64,000 bases of DNA, taken from Yoonia sp. G8-12. Its GTDB lineage: Bacteria; Pseudomonadota; Alphaproteobacteria; Rhodobacterales; Rhodobacteraceae. Shown piece after piece: positions 53,357-63,227 of this stretch; position 1 is the first letter of the stretch, and each line of letters opens with the position of its first letter. The notes below the pieces were generated by a model that was not told the origin of the DNA, did no database searches, and was given only the letters and a program-made list of their open reading frames with translations. The position numbers and the translations under genes are program-made. The stretch spans positions 1,922,001-1,986,000 of the forward strand of contig NZ_CP151762.1 in assembly GCF_038443675.1 (NCBI RefSeq). The letters run 5' to 3'.

Positions 53357-54880
53357 ATGTGCGCCAGACGAACCGAAAGCAGCGGGCGCAAGGCCCGACT
53401 GGCAAAGCGCGCAGCCAAGCCCGAGATTGACCCCTGCCCGCCCGGTCAAGCCGGCGGTGCTTATAGGCCGCTCGCCGAGGCAGATATGCGGCGCATCTAT
53501 GACACCGCCCTTGATCTGCTTGGCAAACTGGGGATGGGCGAAGTGCCCGAGCGTCTGCGCACCGACCTGCTTGCTTGTGATGCGATAGACAATGGCAATG
53601 GCCGTGTCCTCTTTCCGCGCGCCTTGGTCGAAGCGGCCATCAGCCAAGCCGCCAAAACCTTTACCTTGCACGGGCGCGACGAAAGCCGCTCAATCACCGT
53701 AGGCGGGAACCGCGTGCATTTCGGCACCGGCGGGGCTGCTGTCCAAACGCTTGATATCGACAGCCGTGCCTACCGGCCTGCGACGCTTGAAGACCTGCAC
53801 AACTTCACACGCCTGCAAGACACGCTGGCCAATGTGAGCTGGTACACGCGGTGTTGTGTCGCGACCGACGTGCCCGATATCCGCGATCTGGATGTGAACA
53901 CAGCCTACGCGCTGATCAAGAACACCACCAAACCAACCGCCACCGCGTTTACGCTTGCCGAAAATGTAGCCCCCATCGTCGAGATGCTGGATATCGCCGC
54001 AGGTGGCGCCGGTGAATTTGCAAAACGCCCCTTCATGAAGGCCCACATCAGCCCTGTGATTTCACCCATGCGCTACGGCGAAGATGCGGTGGATGTCCTT
54101 TGTGAATGCATCAAGCACAATATCCCCGTCTCTTGCATCACCGCAGCACAGGCAGGGGCAACCGCACCCGCGACCTTGGCCGGGTTTTTGGCGCAATCAC
54201 TGGCCGAAACGCTGGCCAGCCTTGTGATGGTCCATGCGATCAAACCGGGGCATCCGATGGTGTTTTCCAACTGGCCCTTGGTGATCGACCTGCGGACCGG
54301 TGCGTTTTCGGGGGGCAGCGGGGAAAGTGCTGTACTCAACGCGGCCTCTGCCCAGATTTCCAACTGGCTGGATCTGCCCTCTGGCGTGGCCTGTTCGATG
54401 ACCGACGCCAAGGCGATTGATGCGCAATACGGGATGGAAAAAGGGCTAACATCGCTGGCGGCGGCATTGGCAGGAGGCAACCTGATCTATGAAAGCTCTG
54501 GCATGACTGCGTCCCTGCTGGGTGCGAGCTTTGAGGCCTTCATACTGGATGATGAAATGCATTCCCACACCTACCGCATCCTGCGCGGGATCGAGGTATC
54601 GGATGAAAACCTCGGGTTCGACGCGATCACCGAGGCGGTGCTGGGCGAGGGCCATTTCCTTGGCGGCGCACAGACGCTGGCATCCATGGAGCGGGACTAT
54701 TTCTACCCCGCACTCGCCGACCGCGAACAACCCATCACATGGCAAGAGCGTGGCAGCCGTGATGCGTGGGACGTCGCAAATGCGAAGGCACGCGATATTC
54801 TGGCGACCCACAAACCGACCTACCTGACGCCTGCGCAAGAGACCGACATCAAGGCGAAATTCAACATTTTATATGGTTGA
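53357..54880 (+). CDS. Trimethylamine methyltransferase (MttB) family protein, non-pyrrolysine
   Basis: A 507-residue MttB-superfamily TIM-barrel protein: PLAEADMRRIYDTALDLL at the N-terminus, VHFGTGGAAVQTLDID, TYRILRGIEVSDENLGFDAI and GHFLGGAQTLASMERDYFYP at the C-terminus. The frame has no in-frame amber codon, so it lacks pyrrolysine, like glycine-betaine or proline-betaine methyltransferases. It would demethylate a quaternary amine with a corrinoid partner, but no corrinoid protein gene is nearby. ATG at 53357 is chosen by its Shine-Dalgarno; an ATG five codons upstream is possible. Confidence 0.9.
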   Translation: MCARRTESSGRKARLAKRAAKPEIDPCPPGQAGGAYRPLAEADMRRIYDTALDLLGKLGMGEVPERLRTDLLACDAIDNGNGRVLFPRALVEAAISQAAKTFTLHGRDESRSITVGGNRVHFGTGGAAVQTLDIDSRAYRPATLEDLHNFTRLQDTLANVSWYTRCCVATDVPDIRDLDVNTAYALIKNTTKPTATAFTLAENVAPIVEMLDIAAGGAGEFAKRPFMKAHISPVISPMRYGEDAVDVLCECIKHNIPVSCITAAQAGATAPATLAGFLAQSLAETLASLVMVHAIKPGHPMVFSNWPLVIDLRTGAFSGGSGESAVLNAASAQISNWLDLPSGVACSMTDAKAIDAQYGMEKGLTSLAAALAGGNLIYESSGMTASLLGASFEAFILDDEMHSHTYRILRGIEVSDENLGFDAITEAVLGEGHFLGGAQTLASMERDYFYPALADREQPITWQERGSRDAWDVANAKARDILATHKPTYLTPAQETDIKAKFNILYG

Positions 54881-54925
54881 AATCCTGCTCTAGCGCTGCA
54901 CTGCGGCATAATGTAGGCTCTGGCT

Positions 54926-55603
54926 ATGAAACTTCTTGTCGGCCTTGGAAATCCCGGTGCGAAATACGCACAAAACCGTCATAACATCGGGTTTATGGCG
55001 ATGGACCGGATTGCAGCCGATCACGGGTTCAGCGGCTGGCGGTCCAAATTTCAGGGGCAAACCTGTGAAGGGCGCCTTGGGTCCGAAAAGGTCACACTGC
55101 TCAAGCCCGAAACCTTTATGAACCTCTCGGGTCAATCCGTTGGCGAGGCGATGCGCTATCTTAAACTGGCCCCCGATGACATTATCGTCTTTCACGATGA
55201 ACTTGATCTGGCGCCGGGCAAAGTGCGGCTCAAAACGGGTGGTGGACATGCAGGCCACAACGGGTTGCGGTCAATCCACGGCCATATCGGGCCGGACTAT
55301 GACCGCGTGCGCATGGGCGTGGGCCATCCGGGGCACAAAGACGCCGTTGCTGGCTATGTGCTGCGTGATTTCCCCAAGGCAGATGCGGAATGGCTGGATG
55401 ATGAGTTGCGCGGGATCAGTGACGGGATCGCGGATCTGATCGCGGGCGACGGCGGCAAATTCCTGAATGCCATCGCCCTGCGCGTCGCCCCACCGCGTTC
55501 GTCGAAATCTACGCCAAAGGCGGCCAAACCCGCACCAGAGCCAGAACAACCTGCCCCAGATGATCGCTCGGCCATGCAAAAGCTCGTGGATCGCTTTCGG
55601 TGA
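54926..55603 (+). CDS. pth: Peptidyl-tRNA hydrolase
   Basis: A 225-residue Pth: MKLLVGLGNPGAKYAQNRHNIGF (catalytic His in NRHNIGF), PETFMNLSGQSV, VFHDELDLAPGKVRLKTGGGHAGHNGLRS. It recycles tRNA from drop-off peptidyl-tRNA. A Pro/Ala/Lys-rich C-terminal tail (about 190-225) extends beyond the enzyme core, as in other Rhodobacteraceae. Its stop overlaps the GTG start of the DUF2332 gene. Confidence 0.96.
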   Translation: MKLLVGLGNPGAKYAQNRHNIGFMAMDRIAADHGFSGWRSKFQGQTCEGRLGSEKVTLLKPETFMNLSGQSVGEAMRYLKLAPDDIIVFHDELDLAPGKVRLKTGGGHAGHNGLRSIHGHIGPDYDRVRMGVGHPGHKDAVAGYVLRDFPKADAEWLDDELRGISDGIADLIAGDGGKFLNAIALRVAPPRSSKSTPKAAKPAPEPEQPAPDDRSAMQKLVDRFR

Positions 55604-56636
55604 CACCTGCCGCAATCCAAGAGGCATTTCTTTATCAATCCGACGCGTGCACCGCCCTCGGTTCGCCCTTCATGGGGCGGCTGATGGCGCTTTTTGGCAC
55701 AATGGACTGGCCCGCCGGGTCCGTGACCGACCGCATCTTTGCGTGGCAAGGTGATATTGGCCCATACGGTCAATCCGTCCCCCTGCGTCTTGCCGGTGCG
55801 CTGCACGCGTTGCACCTGCAAGGGTACGCAGCACTTGGCACAGTTTACCCCCGCAAACCGTCACCGATGCAGCGCTTTGGGATGCGGTTTGTACGACACT
55901 CCTTTCCGCGGCCGACCACATCCACACATGGCTTGAAAACGCGCCGCAAACCAACGAAGTGCGGCGCTCGGCAACGCTTATCGCGGTCGGGCATCTTCTG
56001 GCAGAGCGCTTTGGCCTGCCGATCCGCACGTCCGAATTGGGGGCCAGTGGCGGGCTCAACCTGCATTGGGACGCTTACGGTCTTTTGATCGCAGACAAGA
56101 GTTTTGGTGCCAAGGCCCCTGTGCTGACACTGACACCTGAGTGGCGCGGTCCGATGCCGCCAGCGGTGAAACCCAAGGTTGTCGCGCGCGCGGGCGTCGA
56201 CCTTCATCCGCTTGACCTGCGCAATCCGGTGCATGCCTTGCGCCTGCAGGCCTTCCTTTGGCCGGATCAGCCAGAGCGTCTTGCTCTGACGCGCGCAGCG
56301 ATTAGTGCGGCACACACACCTGTGACCCAAGGGGATGCGATTGATTGGTTGGCACCGCGTCTGGCCCATATCCCCGGCCAGACGCATTTGATCTACAGCA
56401 CCGTCGCATGGCAATATTTCCCCGCCGAGAAACAAGCCGCAGGCACTAAGCTCATCCAGCAGGCTGGTGAAAAAGCAACGTTAAACGCCCCATTGGCGTG
56501 GTTCGGCATGGAAAATGACGGCGGCACCCACGGTGCGGCGCTGACACTGCGGCTTTGGCCCGGTGATGTGACGTTGAATCTGGGACGCGCTGATTTCCAC
56601 GGGCGCTGGGTGGAATGGCTTCAACCCGCTGCGTGA
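55600..56636 (+). CDS. DUF2332 family protein, frameshifted
   Basis: The N-terminal frame starts at GTG 55600 (TPAAIQEAFLYQSDACTAL) and fails after ALGTVYP. The remainder, PQTVTDAALWDAV through TNEVRRSATLIAVGHLLAE, is in another frame; one extra C in the C5 run at 55848-55852 joins them into about 345 residues. Conserved DUF2332 segments LRTSELGASGGLNLHWD (actual text IRTSELGASGGLNL) and STVAWQYFP are intact. Function unknown. Overlaps the pth stop (GTGA), implying coupling. Confidence 0.82.
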
Positions 56637-56707
56637 CGTCGCATCCCCATGGCAATTCACGCGCAGGCCACTACATTGGAAGCAAGGAACGAAAAGGCGA
56701 AGTGACC

Positions 56708-57091
56708 ATGGAAAAAGACCCCTCATTCAATGTACTCGGCAGCACGCTGGCACCCTGCTCGACCGATCCCATGACGGGGTTCTTTCGCAACGGCGCCTGC
56801 GACACCTGTGCGGCAGACAATGGCAGCCATACGGTTTGCGCCGTCATGACCGATGAATTTCTGGCGTTTTCGAAATACGTCGGCAACGACCTAAGCACAC
56901 CGCGGCCGGAATTCGGCTTTCCGGGATTGAAGGCGGGGGATGGCTGGTGCCTTTGTGCAAGCCGTTTTCTACAGGCCCATGAAGAAGGCTGTGCGCCACA
57001 GGTCAACCTGCATGCAACCCATGTGCGGGCCTTGGAAATCGTGCCGATTGATATTTTGCATATGAACGCCGCGCCCGATCCTGAAAGCTGA
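56708..57091 (+). CDS. DUF2237 family protein
   Basis: A 127-residue protein matching DUF2237: NVLGSTLAPCSTDPMTGFFR, GSHTVCAVMTDEFLAFSK, GFPGLKAGDGWCLCASRFLQ and HATHVRALEIVPIDIL. Several conserved cysteines are present. Structure-based function is unknown. Start is the ATG at 56708; the upstream extension is non-homologous. Ends one base before the convergent LuxR-type gene. Confidence 0.9.
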   Translation: MEKDPSFNVLGSTLAPCSTDPMTGFFRNGACDTCAADNGSHTVCAVMTDEFLAFSKYVGNDLSTPRPEFGFPGLKAGDGWCLCASRFLQAHEEGCAPQVNLHATHVRALEIVPIDILHMNAAPDPES

Positions 57092-57571
57092 TCAGGCCTT
57101 GGCCATCAAGTCATCCACAAACAGGCTTAGAAGCTGGGTGCGTCCGCTGACGCCCGCTTTGCGGTAAATCGCGTTGGTCTGGGCCTTGATGGTGCCCTCG
57201 CTCACTTCGCGCAGACCTGCTATCTCTTGGGTCGACATGCCCTTTAGGGCAAACAATGCGACATCGCGTTCAGCCGGGGTCAGTTCCCACTTGCCGAACC
57301 GTTCTTCCAAGACCTCCATGAAGGCCCCGGACGCCAACCGCAGTTGATCTTCAACGACAGCATTACGCGCCATCATGCGCCGCAATATGAACCAGCCAAA
57401 ACCAACGCCAAGCAGCAAGCCAAGGGCCGCGCCGAGCTCTACCAACTCATAAAGTTGCCAACTGAGTGGGGCAATGCCGAGCATTGATGCGAGAATGCGC
57501 GACACAAAAAAGATAGCGCAGAGAAACTGCACCATCACGACAGCTAAAATGGCCCACTGACCTTTGAACAA
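57092..57571 (-). CDS. Membrane-anchored LuxR-type helix-turn-helix protein
   Basis: A 159-residue protein with two membrane helices (about residues 6-30 and 42-66) and a C-terminal LuxR HTH: WELTPAERDVALFALKGMSTQEIAGLREVSEGTIKAQTNAIYRK (pattern at about 95-140). Lacks any receiver or ligand domain. A membrane-tethered regulator sensing through its helices or a partner is likely. It is followed on the plus strand side by DUF2237, and the poly-Asp protein gene lies 25 bases upstream on the same strand. Confidence 0.85.
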   Translation of the reverse strand: MFKGQWAILAVVMVQFLCAIFFVSRILASMLGIAPLSWQLYELVELGAALGLLLGVGFGWFILRRMMARNAVVEDQLRLASGAFMEVLEERFGKWELTPAERDVALFALKGMSTQEIAGLREVSEGTIKAQTNAIYRKAGVSGRTQLLSLFVDDLMAKA

Positions 57572-57596
57572 ATGCGTTTCCTTTGGTCAGCGCAGT

Positions 57597-58019
<423 letters not shown>

Positions 58020-58230
58020 GGAACAGCCTTCCCTTGCGGTTTGAGCATCTCTTGTTCGTGCGACATCGCTAACCTCTTGACCGAGTAACCAACACAAGCC
58101 AGACAACGACGTGCATCTTTATCTGGTCAATATGCCCGCACAAACGGGTTCGGTATATTGATAATGAGTTTAATTGGACTGCAGTAAACCGCACAAGATG
58201 CGCCTAAACCAAAGTTTAGACCCTCCCCAA

Positions 58231-59457
58231 CTATGCCTTCATGTCAAATCCGAGGTGTTTGGCCACAGTGAAGATGTCTTTGTCGCCACGGCCACACATA
58301 TTCATGACCAGCAAATGATCCTTGGGCAGATCGGGTGCGATCTTCATTACATGCGCAAGGGCATGGGATGGCTCAAGTGCGGGAATAATGCCTTCAAGCG
58401 CACAGCAGAGCTGGAACGCCTCCAACGCCTCAACGTCAGTGATTGCCACATATTGCGCGCGGCCAATGTCGTGCAACCAAGCATGCTCCGGCCCGATTCC
58501 CGGATAATCGAGACCCGCAGAGATACTGAACCCTTCAAGAATCTGACCCACATCATCCTGCAACAGATACGTGCGGTTGCCGTGCAGAACACCGGGGCGG
58601 CCACCGGTCAGTGACGCACAGTGTTCCATCTTGGCATTCACGCCTTTGCCGCCGGCCTCGACCCCGATGATGTTCACCTCTTTGTCGTCAAGGAAAGGGT
58701 AAAACAGACCCATCGCATTTGACCCACCGCCAATGGCAGCAATCAGGGTATCCGGCAAACGGCCCTCGGCGGCTTGCATCTGTTCTTTGGTTTCCTGACC
58801 GATGATGGCCTGAAAATCGCGCACCATCGCAGGGTAAGGGTGCGGGCCTGCCACTGTACCGATGCAATAGAACGTATCGCGCACGTTGGTCACCCAGTCG
58901 CGCAACGCATCGTTCATCGCATCCTTCAGCGTGCCACGACCAGACGTCACCGCGACCACCTCTGCACCCAACAGGCGCATCCGGAACACGTTGGGGGCCT
59001 GACGTTCCACATCGTGCGCACCCATATAGACCACGCATTTCAGACCGAATTTCGCACACACCGTGGCCGTCGCAACACCATGCTGGCCTGCGCCGGTTTC
59101 AGCGATAATACGGGTCTTGCCCATGCGGCGGGCCAAAATGATCTGGCCCAGCACGTTGTTGATCTTATGCGCGCCGGTATGGTTCAACTCGTCGCGCTTC
59201 ATATAAATTTTGGCACCGCCCAGATGCTCTGTCAGGCGCTCGGCGTGATACAAGGGGCTGGGGCGACCGACATAGTGGGTCCAAAGATCATGCATCTCGG
59301 CCCAGAACGTGTCGTCGGTTTTGGCGTGCTCGTACTGCGCTTCCAACTCAAGGATCAGCGGCATCAATGTCTCGGAGACAAAGCGCCCGCCAAAATCACC
59401 AAAACGGCCCTTTTCGTCGGGACCGGTCATGAAACTGTTGAAAAGATCATTTGCCAT
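58231..59457 (-). CDS. trpB: Tryptophan synthase beta subunit
   Basis: A 408-residue PLP enzyme. The Schiff-base lysine is in LNHTGAHKINNVLGQ, the phosphate-binding loop in AIGGGSNAMGLFYPF, and the ammonium/indole region in ETGAGQHGVATATV. It condenses indole with serine. It follows trpF by 122 bases; trpA is not adjacent. Length is normal. Confidence 0.97.
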   Translation of the reverse strand: MANDLFNSFMTGPDEKGRFGDFGGRFVSETLMPLILELEAQYEHAKTDDTFWAEMHDLWTHYVGRPSPLYHAERLTEHLGGAKIYMKRDELNHTGAHKINNVLGQIILARRMGKTRIIAETGAGQHGVATATVCAKFGLKCVVYMGAHDVERQAPNVFRMRLLGAEVVAVTSGRGTLKDAMNDALRDWVTNVRDTFYCIGTVAGPHPYPAMVRDFQAIIGQETKEQMQAAEGRLPDTLIAAIGGGSNAMGLFYPFLDDKEVNIIGVEAGGKGVNAKMEHCASLTGGRPGVLHGNRTYLLQDDVGQILEGFSISAGLDYPGIGPEHAWLHDIGRAQYVAITDVEALEAFQLCCALEGIIPALEPSHALAHVMKIAPDLPKDHLLVMNMCGRGDKDIFTVAKHLGFDMKA

Positions 59458-59579
59458 GGGACACCTGCTTTATTTGTGCCTGCCAGACCTAGCTAATCTT
59501 GGATTGATGGTAAAGCGTCGAAGCTGCCGCAGGTGGTGTCCGCGACGCCACATCTTGCGGTGACAGCGTCAGCGCCGCC

Positions 59580-60227
59580 CTAATCCGCACGCGCCGCCGC
59601 ACAAAAGGCCGCCATCAGCACGGGATCCTTCACGCCAGGTGCCGATTCGACACCGGAAGACACATCAACCTGTGTGGCCCCTGTCAGCGCAATCGCCTCA
59701 CCCACCGTGTCCGGCGTCAGACCACCCGCCAACATCCAAGGCACCGGCCAGCGGCGCCCCGCAATCAAACGCCAGTCGAACGACAGGCCATTACCGCCCG
59801 GCAAATCCGCATCTTTTGGGGGCTTGGCATCCACAAGAATCTGATCCGCAACACGTGCGTATGTGTCCAAATCCGCAAGATCGCTTTCATCCGCGACCCC
59901 CACGGCCTTCATCACAGGCAGGCCGTAACGCGCGCGTATCTCGGCTACCCGCTCCGGTGTTTCGTGTCCGTGCAGTTGCAGAATATCAATCGCGACATGC
60001 GCAGTGATCTCATCCAGCAGGGCGTCATCGGCATCGACCACCAAAGCAACCTTGGCGACACCGGCCGGAACAGCCAGCGCAAGCGCCGCAGCTTGGGCAA
60101 TTGTCACATTGCGGGGGGATTTGGGAAAGAACACCAGCCCGACATAGGCAGCGCCCGCATCGACAGCAGCTTGCACTGCAGCAACATCACGAAGCCCGCA
60201 AATCTTGACCCGTGTCTGACGCGGCAT
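59580..60227 (-). CDS. trpF: Phosphoribosylanthranilate isomerase
   Basis: A 215-residue TIM barrel. General-base Cys in VKICGLRDVAAV and general-acid Asp in ILVDAKPP, with C-terminal phosphate loop GGLTPDTVGEAI and VDVSSGVESAPGVKD. Catalyses the Amadori rearrangement in tryptophan synthesis. Start overlaps the upstream LapA-like gene stop by one base (TGATG). Confidence 0.95.
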   Translation of the reverse strand: MPRQTRVKICGLRDVAAVQAAVDAGAAYVGLVFFPKSPRNVTIAQAAALALAVPAGVAKVALVVDADDALLDEITAHVAIDILQLHGHETPERVAEIRARYGLPVMKAVGVADESDLADLDTYARVADQILVDAKPPKDADLPGGNGLSFDWRLIAGRRWPVPWMLAGGLTPDTVGEAIALTGATQVDVSSGVESAPGVKDPVLMAAFCAAARAD

Positions 60228-60583
60228 CAGCCTGTCTTTTCAAGAAGCGCCAGAACGTCATCGCCATCTTTGCCGGTTCCCGCAGCACCGCGCAACTGTG
60301 CCACCTCACGCTTGAGCGCTTCGACCTCACGTGCTTTGCCGCGTGCCTCGGACCGGATGCGATACTCACGCACCCATTCCCAAAGAAACCCGATCATCAG
60401 ACCGGCACCAACGGCAATGAAGATCACAACAAACAACGGCAGCTGGATATCCGGGGAAAGGCCCAGCAAATCGCCCGCTGCTTGCGGCATTGCGCGCACG
60501 GTCACGAGGTCACGATTGGCGAGGCCAATCAGGATAAGACACAGGCCGACAATGGCCCAGAATGAATAGCGAATGGTTTTCAT
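60227..60583 (-). CDS. LapA-domain (DUF1049) membrane protein
   Basis: A 118-residue protein with two membrane helices (about 6-22 and 48-72) and a cytosolic coiled coil (EARGKAREVEALKREVAQLR). The DUF1049/LapA family is often linked to LPS assembly (LapA) and in alphaproteobacteria is regularly placed between ihfB and trpF, as here. Confidence 0.9.
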   Translation of the reverse strand: MKTIRYSFWAIVGLCLILIGLANRDLVTVRAMPQAAGDLLGLSPDIQLPLFVVIFIAVGAGLMIGFLWEWVREYRIRSEARGKAREVEALKREVAQLRGAAGTGKDGDDVLALLEKTG

Positions 60584-60668
60584 GGTTGAAGCATACCGTA
60601 GATCATCGGCGCGGTGAACTACAATTCCGCGTCCGGCGGTGTCGATCGAGCAAAAGCCCTGTGAAGAT

Positions 60669-60950
60669 CTAGTTGCCGTTCAAACGGTCGCGCAGCAACT
60701 TACCGGTCTTGAAGAAAGGCACGTGCTTTTCGTCCACTTCCACCGCTTCCCCCGTCCGTGGGTTGCGGCCGATCCGCTGGTCGCGCTTTTTCACGGAGAA
60801 AGCCCCGAACCCGCGCAACTCAACCCGGTCACCACGCGCCATCGCTTCGATAATCTCTTCAAAAATCGTATTCACAATTTTCTCAACGTCGCGTTGATAA
60901 AGATGCGGGTTCTCGTCGGCGAGTTTCTGGATCAGTTCGGAACGGATCAT
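60669..60950 (-). CDS. ihfB: Integration host factor subunit beta
   Basis: A 93-residue HU/IHF protein: MIRSELIQKLADENPHLY, ELRGFGAFSVKKRDQRIGR, NPRTGEAVEVDEKHVPFFK. The arm-tip proline in GRNPRTGE that kinks DNA is present. It forms the IHF heterodimer. The start MIRSEL follows a non-homologous five-residue extension. Part of the aroA-to-trpB block. Confidence 0.96.
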   Translation of the reverse strand: MIRSELIQKLADENPHLYQRDVEKIVNTIFEEIIEAMARGDRVELRGFGAFSVKKRDQRIGRNPRTGEAVEVDEKHVPFFKTGKLLRDRLNGN

Positions 60951-61243
60951 AATTTGGCCTCCCAACCAGTAAGCGAATACAAAGCAGCAGGTTTGTCCCC
61001 GCTTTTCAAACTACTATAGGCATATTGTGGCGTCGGTGAAATACCGCGATTGCGGCGTTTTTGCCTATTTACGCCGTTCAGCCTGCGCTGAGCACCTCGA
61101 TTTGTGCCGATTTGATTGATTGCGCAGACCCAAGGGCGGAATGCTTTACGCGTTCTGCGCTTGCCGATTCTGCGCAGCCATCTGTTTTTTCCGACCCGTT
61201 TTGGCCAAAAGAGACCCATGGCAAGAGACAATGAAACGAAGAA
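60951..61243. other. Gap between ihfB and the rpsA terminator
   Basis: About 290 bases without a convincing gene. One basic minus-strand frame (60947-61231) has no recognisable homology. The region presumably carries the ihfB promoter and leader; no promoter motif was clear enough to mark. Confidence 0.5.
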
Positions 61244-61271
61244 CCCCCGCCGCAGTCTCCTGCGGCGGGGG
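61244..61271 (-). terminator. Terminator after rpsA
   Basis: Twelve-base perfect stem CCCCCGCCGCAG/CTGCGGCGGGGG with a four-base loop. On the minus strand it is followed by TTCTTCGTTTC, a T-rich tail, 30 bases downstream of the rpsA stop. Confidence 0.8.
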
Positions 61272-61301
61272 CCCGATTATTGAAAGGCAAAAGCCTGAAG
61301 C

Positions 61302-62975
61302 TTATTCGTCGCGCTTCAGAGCGGCACCAAGGATATCACCCAAGGATGCGCCGGAATCAGACGAACCGAACTGCTCAACTGCTTCCTTCTCTTCTGCGAT
61401 CTCGCGTGCCTTGATCGACAGACCCAGCTTGCGGGTTTTGCTGTCGATGTTGGTCACGCGCACGTCGACCTTGTCGCCAACGCCGAAACGCTCTGGGCGC
61501 TGCTCGGCACGGTCACGGGACAGATCGGAACGACGGATGAAAGATTTTGCACCCTCATAGTCAACTTCGATGCCGCCATCTTCGATCTTGGTCACTTCAA
61601 CAGTGATGACCGAACCGCGCTTCACGCCGCCGATAGCCTCTGCAAACGGATCACCGTCGAGCGCTTTGATCGAGAGCGAGATACGCTCTTTCTCGACGTC
61701 CACTTCGGCAACCTTGGCACGGACCATGTCGCCCTTGCGGAAATCGCCGATCACGTCTTCGCCGCGGCCTTCCCATGTCAGGTCAGACAGGTGAACCATG
61801 CCGTCGATGTCGCCTTCAAGGCCAACGAACAGACCGAATTCGGTGATGTTCTTGACTTCGCCTTCAACTTCCGTGCCCTCAGGATGTGTCTCGGCAAAGA
61901 CTTCCCATGGGTTACGCTGTGTCTGCTTGAGGCCAAGGGAAACGCGACGCTTCGCAGAATCGATTTCCAGAACCATGACTTCCACTTCCTGCGAAGTAGA
62001 AACGATCTTGCCGGGGTGTACGTTCTTCTTTGTCCAGGACATTTCGGACACGTGCACCAGACCCTCAACACCGGCTTCCAGCTCAACAAATGCGCCGTAA
62101 TCGGTGATGTTGGTCACGCGACCCTGATGCACGGAACCGAGCGAGAATTTCGCTTCAACCGCATCCCATGGATCATCCTGCAGCTGCTTCATGCCAAGGC
62201 TGATACGGTGGGTTTCTTTGTTGATCTTGATGACCTGCACCTTGATCGTCTCACCGATTGTGAGGATCTCGGAGGGGTGGTTCACACGGCGCCATGCCAT
62301 GTCTGTGACGTGCAACAGACCGTCTACACCGCCCAGATCAACGAACGCACCGTATTCGGTGATGTTCTTGACGACGCCGTCAACTTCCTGGCCTTCTGTC
62401 AGGTTGCCGATGACTTCGGCGCGCTGCTCGGCACGTGATTCTTCAAGGATTGCACGACGCGATACAACGATGTTGCCACGACGACGGTCCATTTTCAGGA
62501 TCTGGAATGGCTGCTTGAGACCCATCAACGGGCCCGCATCACGCACAGGGCGGACATCAACCTGAGAGCCGGGCAGGAACGCAACAGCGCCGCCAAGATC
62601 CACAGTGAAACCACCTTTGACGCGGCCAAAGATTGCGCCATCAACGCGCTCTTCGTCAGCATATGCTTTTTCCAGACGATCCCATGCTTCTTCACGGCGC
62701 GCCATCTCGCGAGAGATAACAGCTTCACCGCGGGCGTTTTCAACCTGACGCAGGAACACTTCGACAGTGTCACCAACAGCCAGTTCGGCCTCTTCACCGG
62801 GATTTGCGAATTCTTTAATATCAACGCGGCCTTCCATCTTATAGCCTACGTCGATGATGGCTTGGCCCGCTTCGATCGCGATCACTTTGCCTTTGACAAC
62901 AGACCCTTCGGCGGGCGTGTCCATTTCGAAGCTTTCGTTCAAGAGTGCTTCAAACTCTTCCATTGAATTAGCCAT
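61302..62975 (-). CDS. rpsA: 30S ribosomal protein S1
   Basis: A 557-residue protein with six S1 repeats, e.g. VVKGKVIAIEAGQAIIDVGY, VDGVVKNITEYGAFVDLGGV, HQGRVTNITDYGAFVELEAG, VEGEVKNITEFGLFVGLEGD and a last repeat near residue 455. It binds mRNA leaders and supports initiation. The C-terminus ends EQFGSSDSGASLGDILGAAL. Downstream is a strong terminator; upstream lies cmk after 252 bases. Confidence 0.97.
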   Translation of the reverse strand: MANSMEEFEALLNESFEMDTPAEGSVVKGKVIAIEAGQAIIDVGYKMEGRVDIKEFANPGEEAELAVGDTVEVFLRQVENARGEAVISREMARREEAWDRLEKAYADEERVDGAIFGRVKGGFTVDLGGAVAFLPGSQVDVRPVRDAGPLMGLKQPFQILKMDRRRGNIVVSRRAILEESRAEQRAEVIGNLTEGQEVDGVVKNITEYGAFVDLGGVDGLLHVTDMAWRRVNHPSEILTIGETIKVQVIKINKETHRISLGMKQLQDDPWDAVEAKFSLGSVHQGRVTNITDYGAFVELEAGVEGLVHVSEMSWTKKNVHPGKIVSTSQEVEVMVLEIDSAKRRVSLGLKQTQRNPWEVFAETHPEGTEVEGEVKNITEFGLFVGLEGDIDGMVHLSDLTWEGRGEDVIGDFRKGDMVRAKVAEVDVEKERISLSIKALDGDPFAEAIGGVKRGSVITVEVTKIEDGGIEVDYEGAKSFIRRSDLSRDRAEQRPERFGVGDKVDVRVTNIDSKTRKLGLSIKAREIAEEKEAVEQFGSSDSGASLGDILGAALKRDE

Positions 62976-63084
62976 GTGGCGTCGTTTTCCTAACGTTTGG
63001 TTTTATACGGGCCGTGCGGTTGTCTCCGCCGGTCTTTTGGGTTTCGGTTGGTCATTCGCATCATCCGAGGAACATAAAACAACA

Positions 63085-63106
63085 GGGCCGGTTAAAAACC
63101 GACCCC
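63085..63106 (-). terminator. Possible terminator after cmk
   Basis: Imperfect stem GGTCGGTT/AACCGGCC on the minus strand, about 120 bases after the cmk stop, followed by TGTTGTTTT. Weak but suitably placed between cmk and rpsA. Confidence 0.4.
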
Positions 63107-63227
63107 GCTCAAGTCTCACGTCCGCGCCTGTCTCGACACTTCGACAGGGCGGCGTATAGGCCGGTTTGCGCTTGTTTGCAAGGGGCTTTGGTGGGCTTTG
63201 CAGGCAGAATGGCGCGCTTCGTCGTGG

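Noticed and set aside
53357..54880. Pyrrolysine-containing MttB
   Set aside because: The frame has no in-frame amber codon, so it is a non-pyrrolysine homologue.
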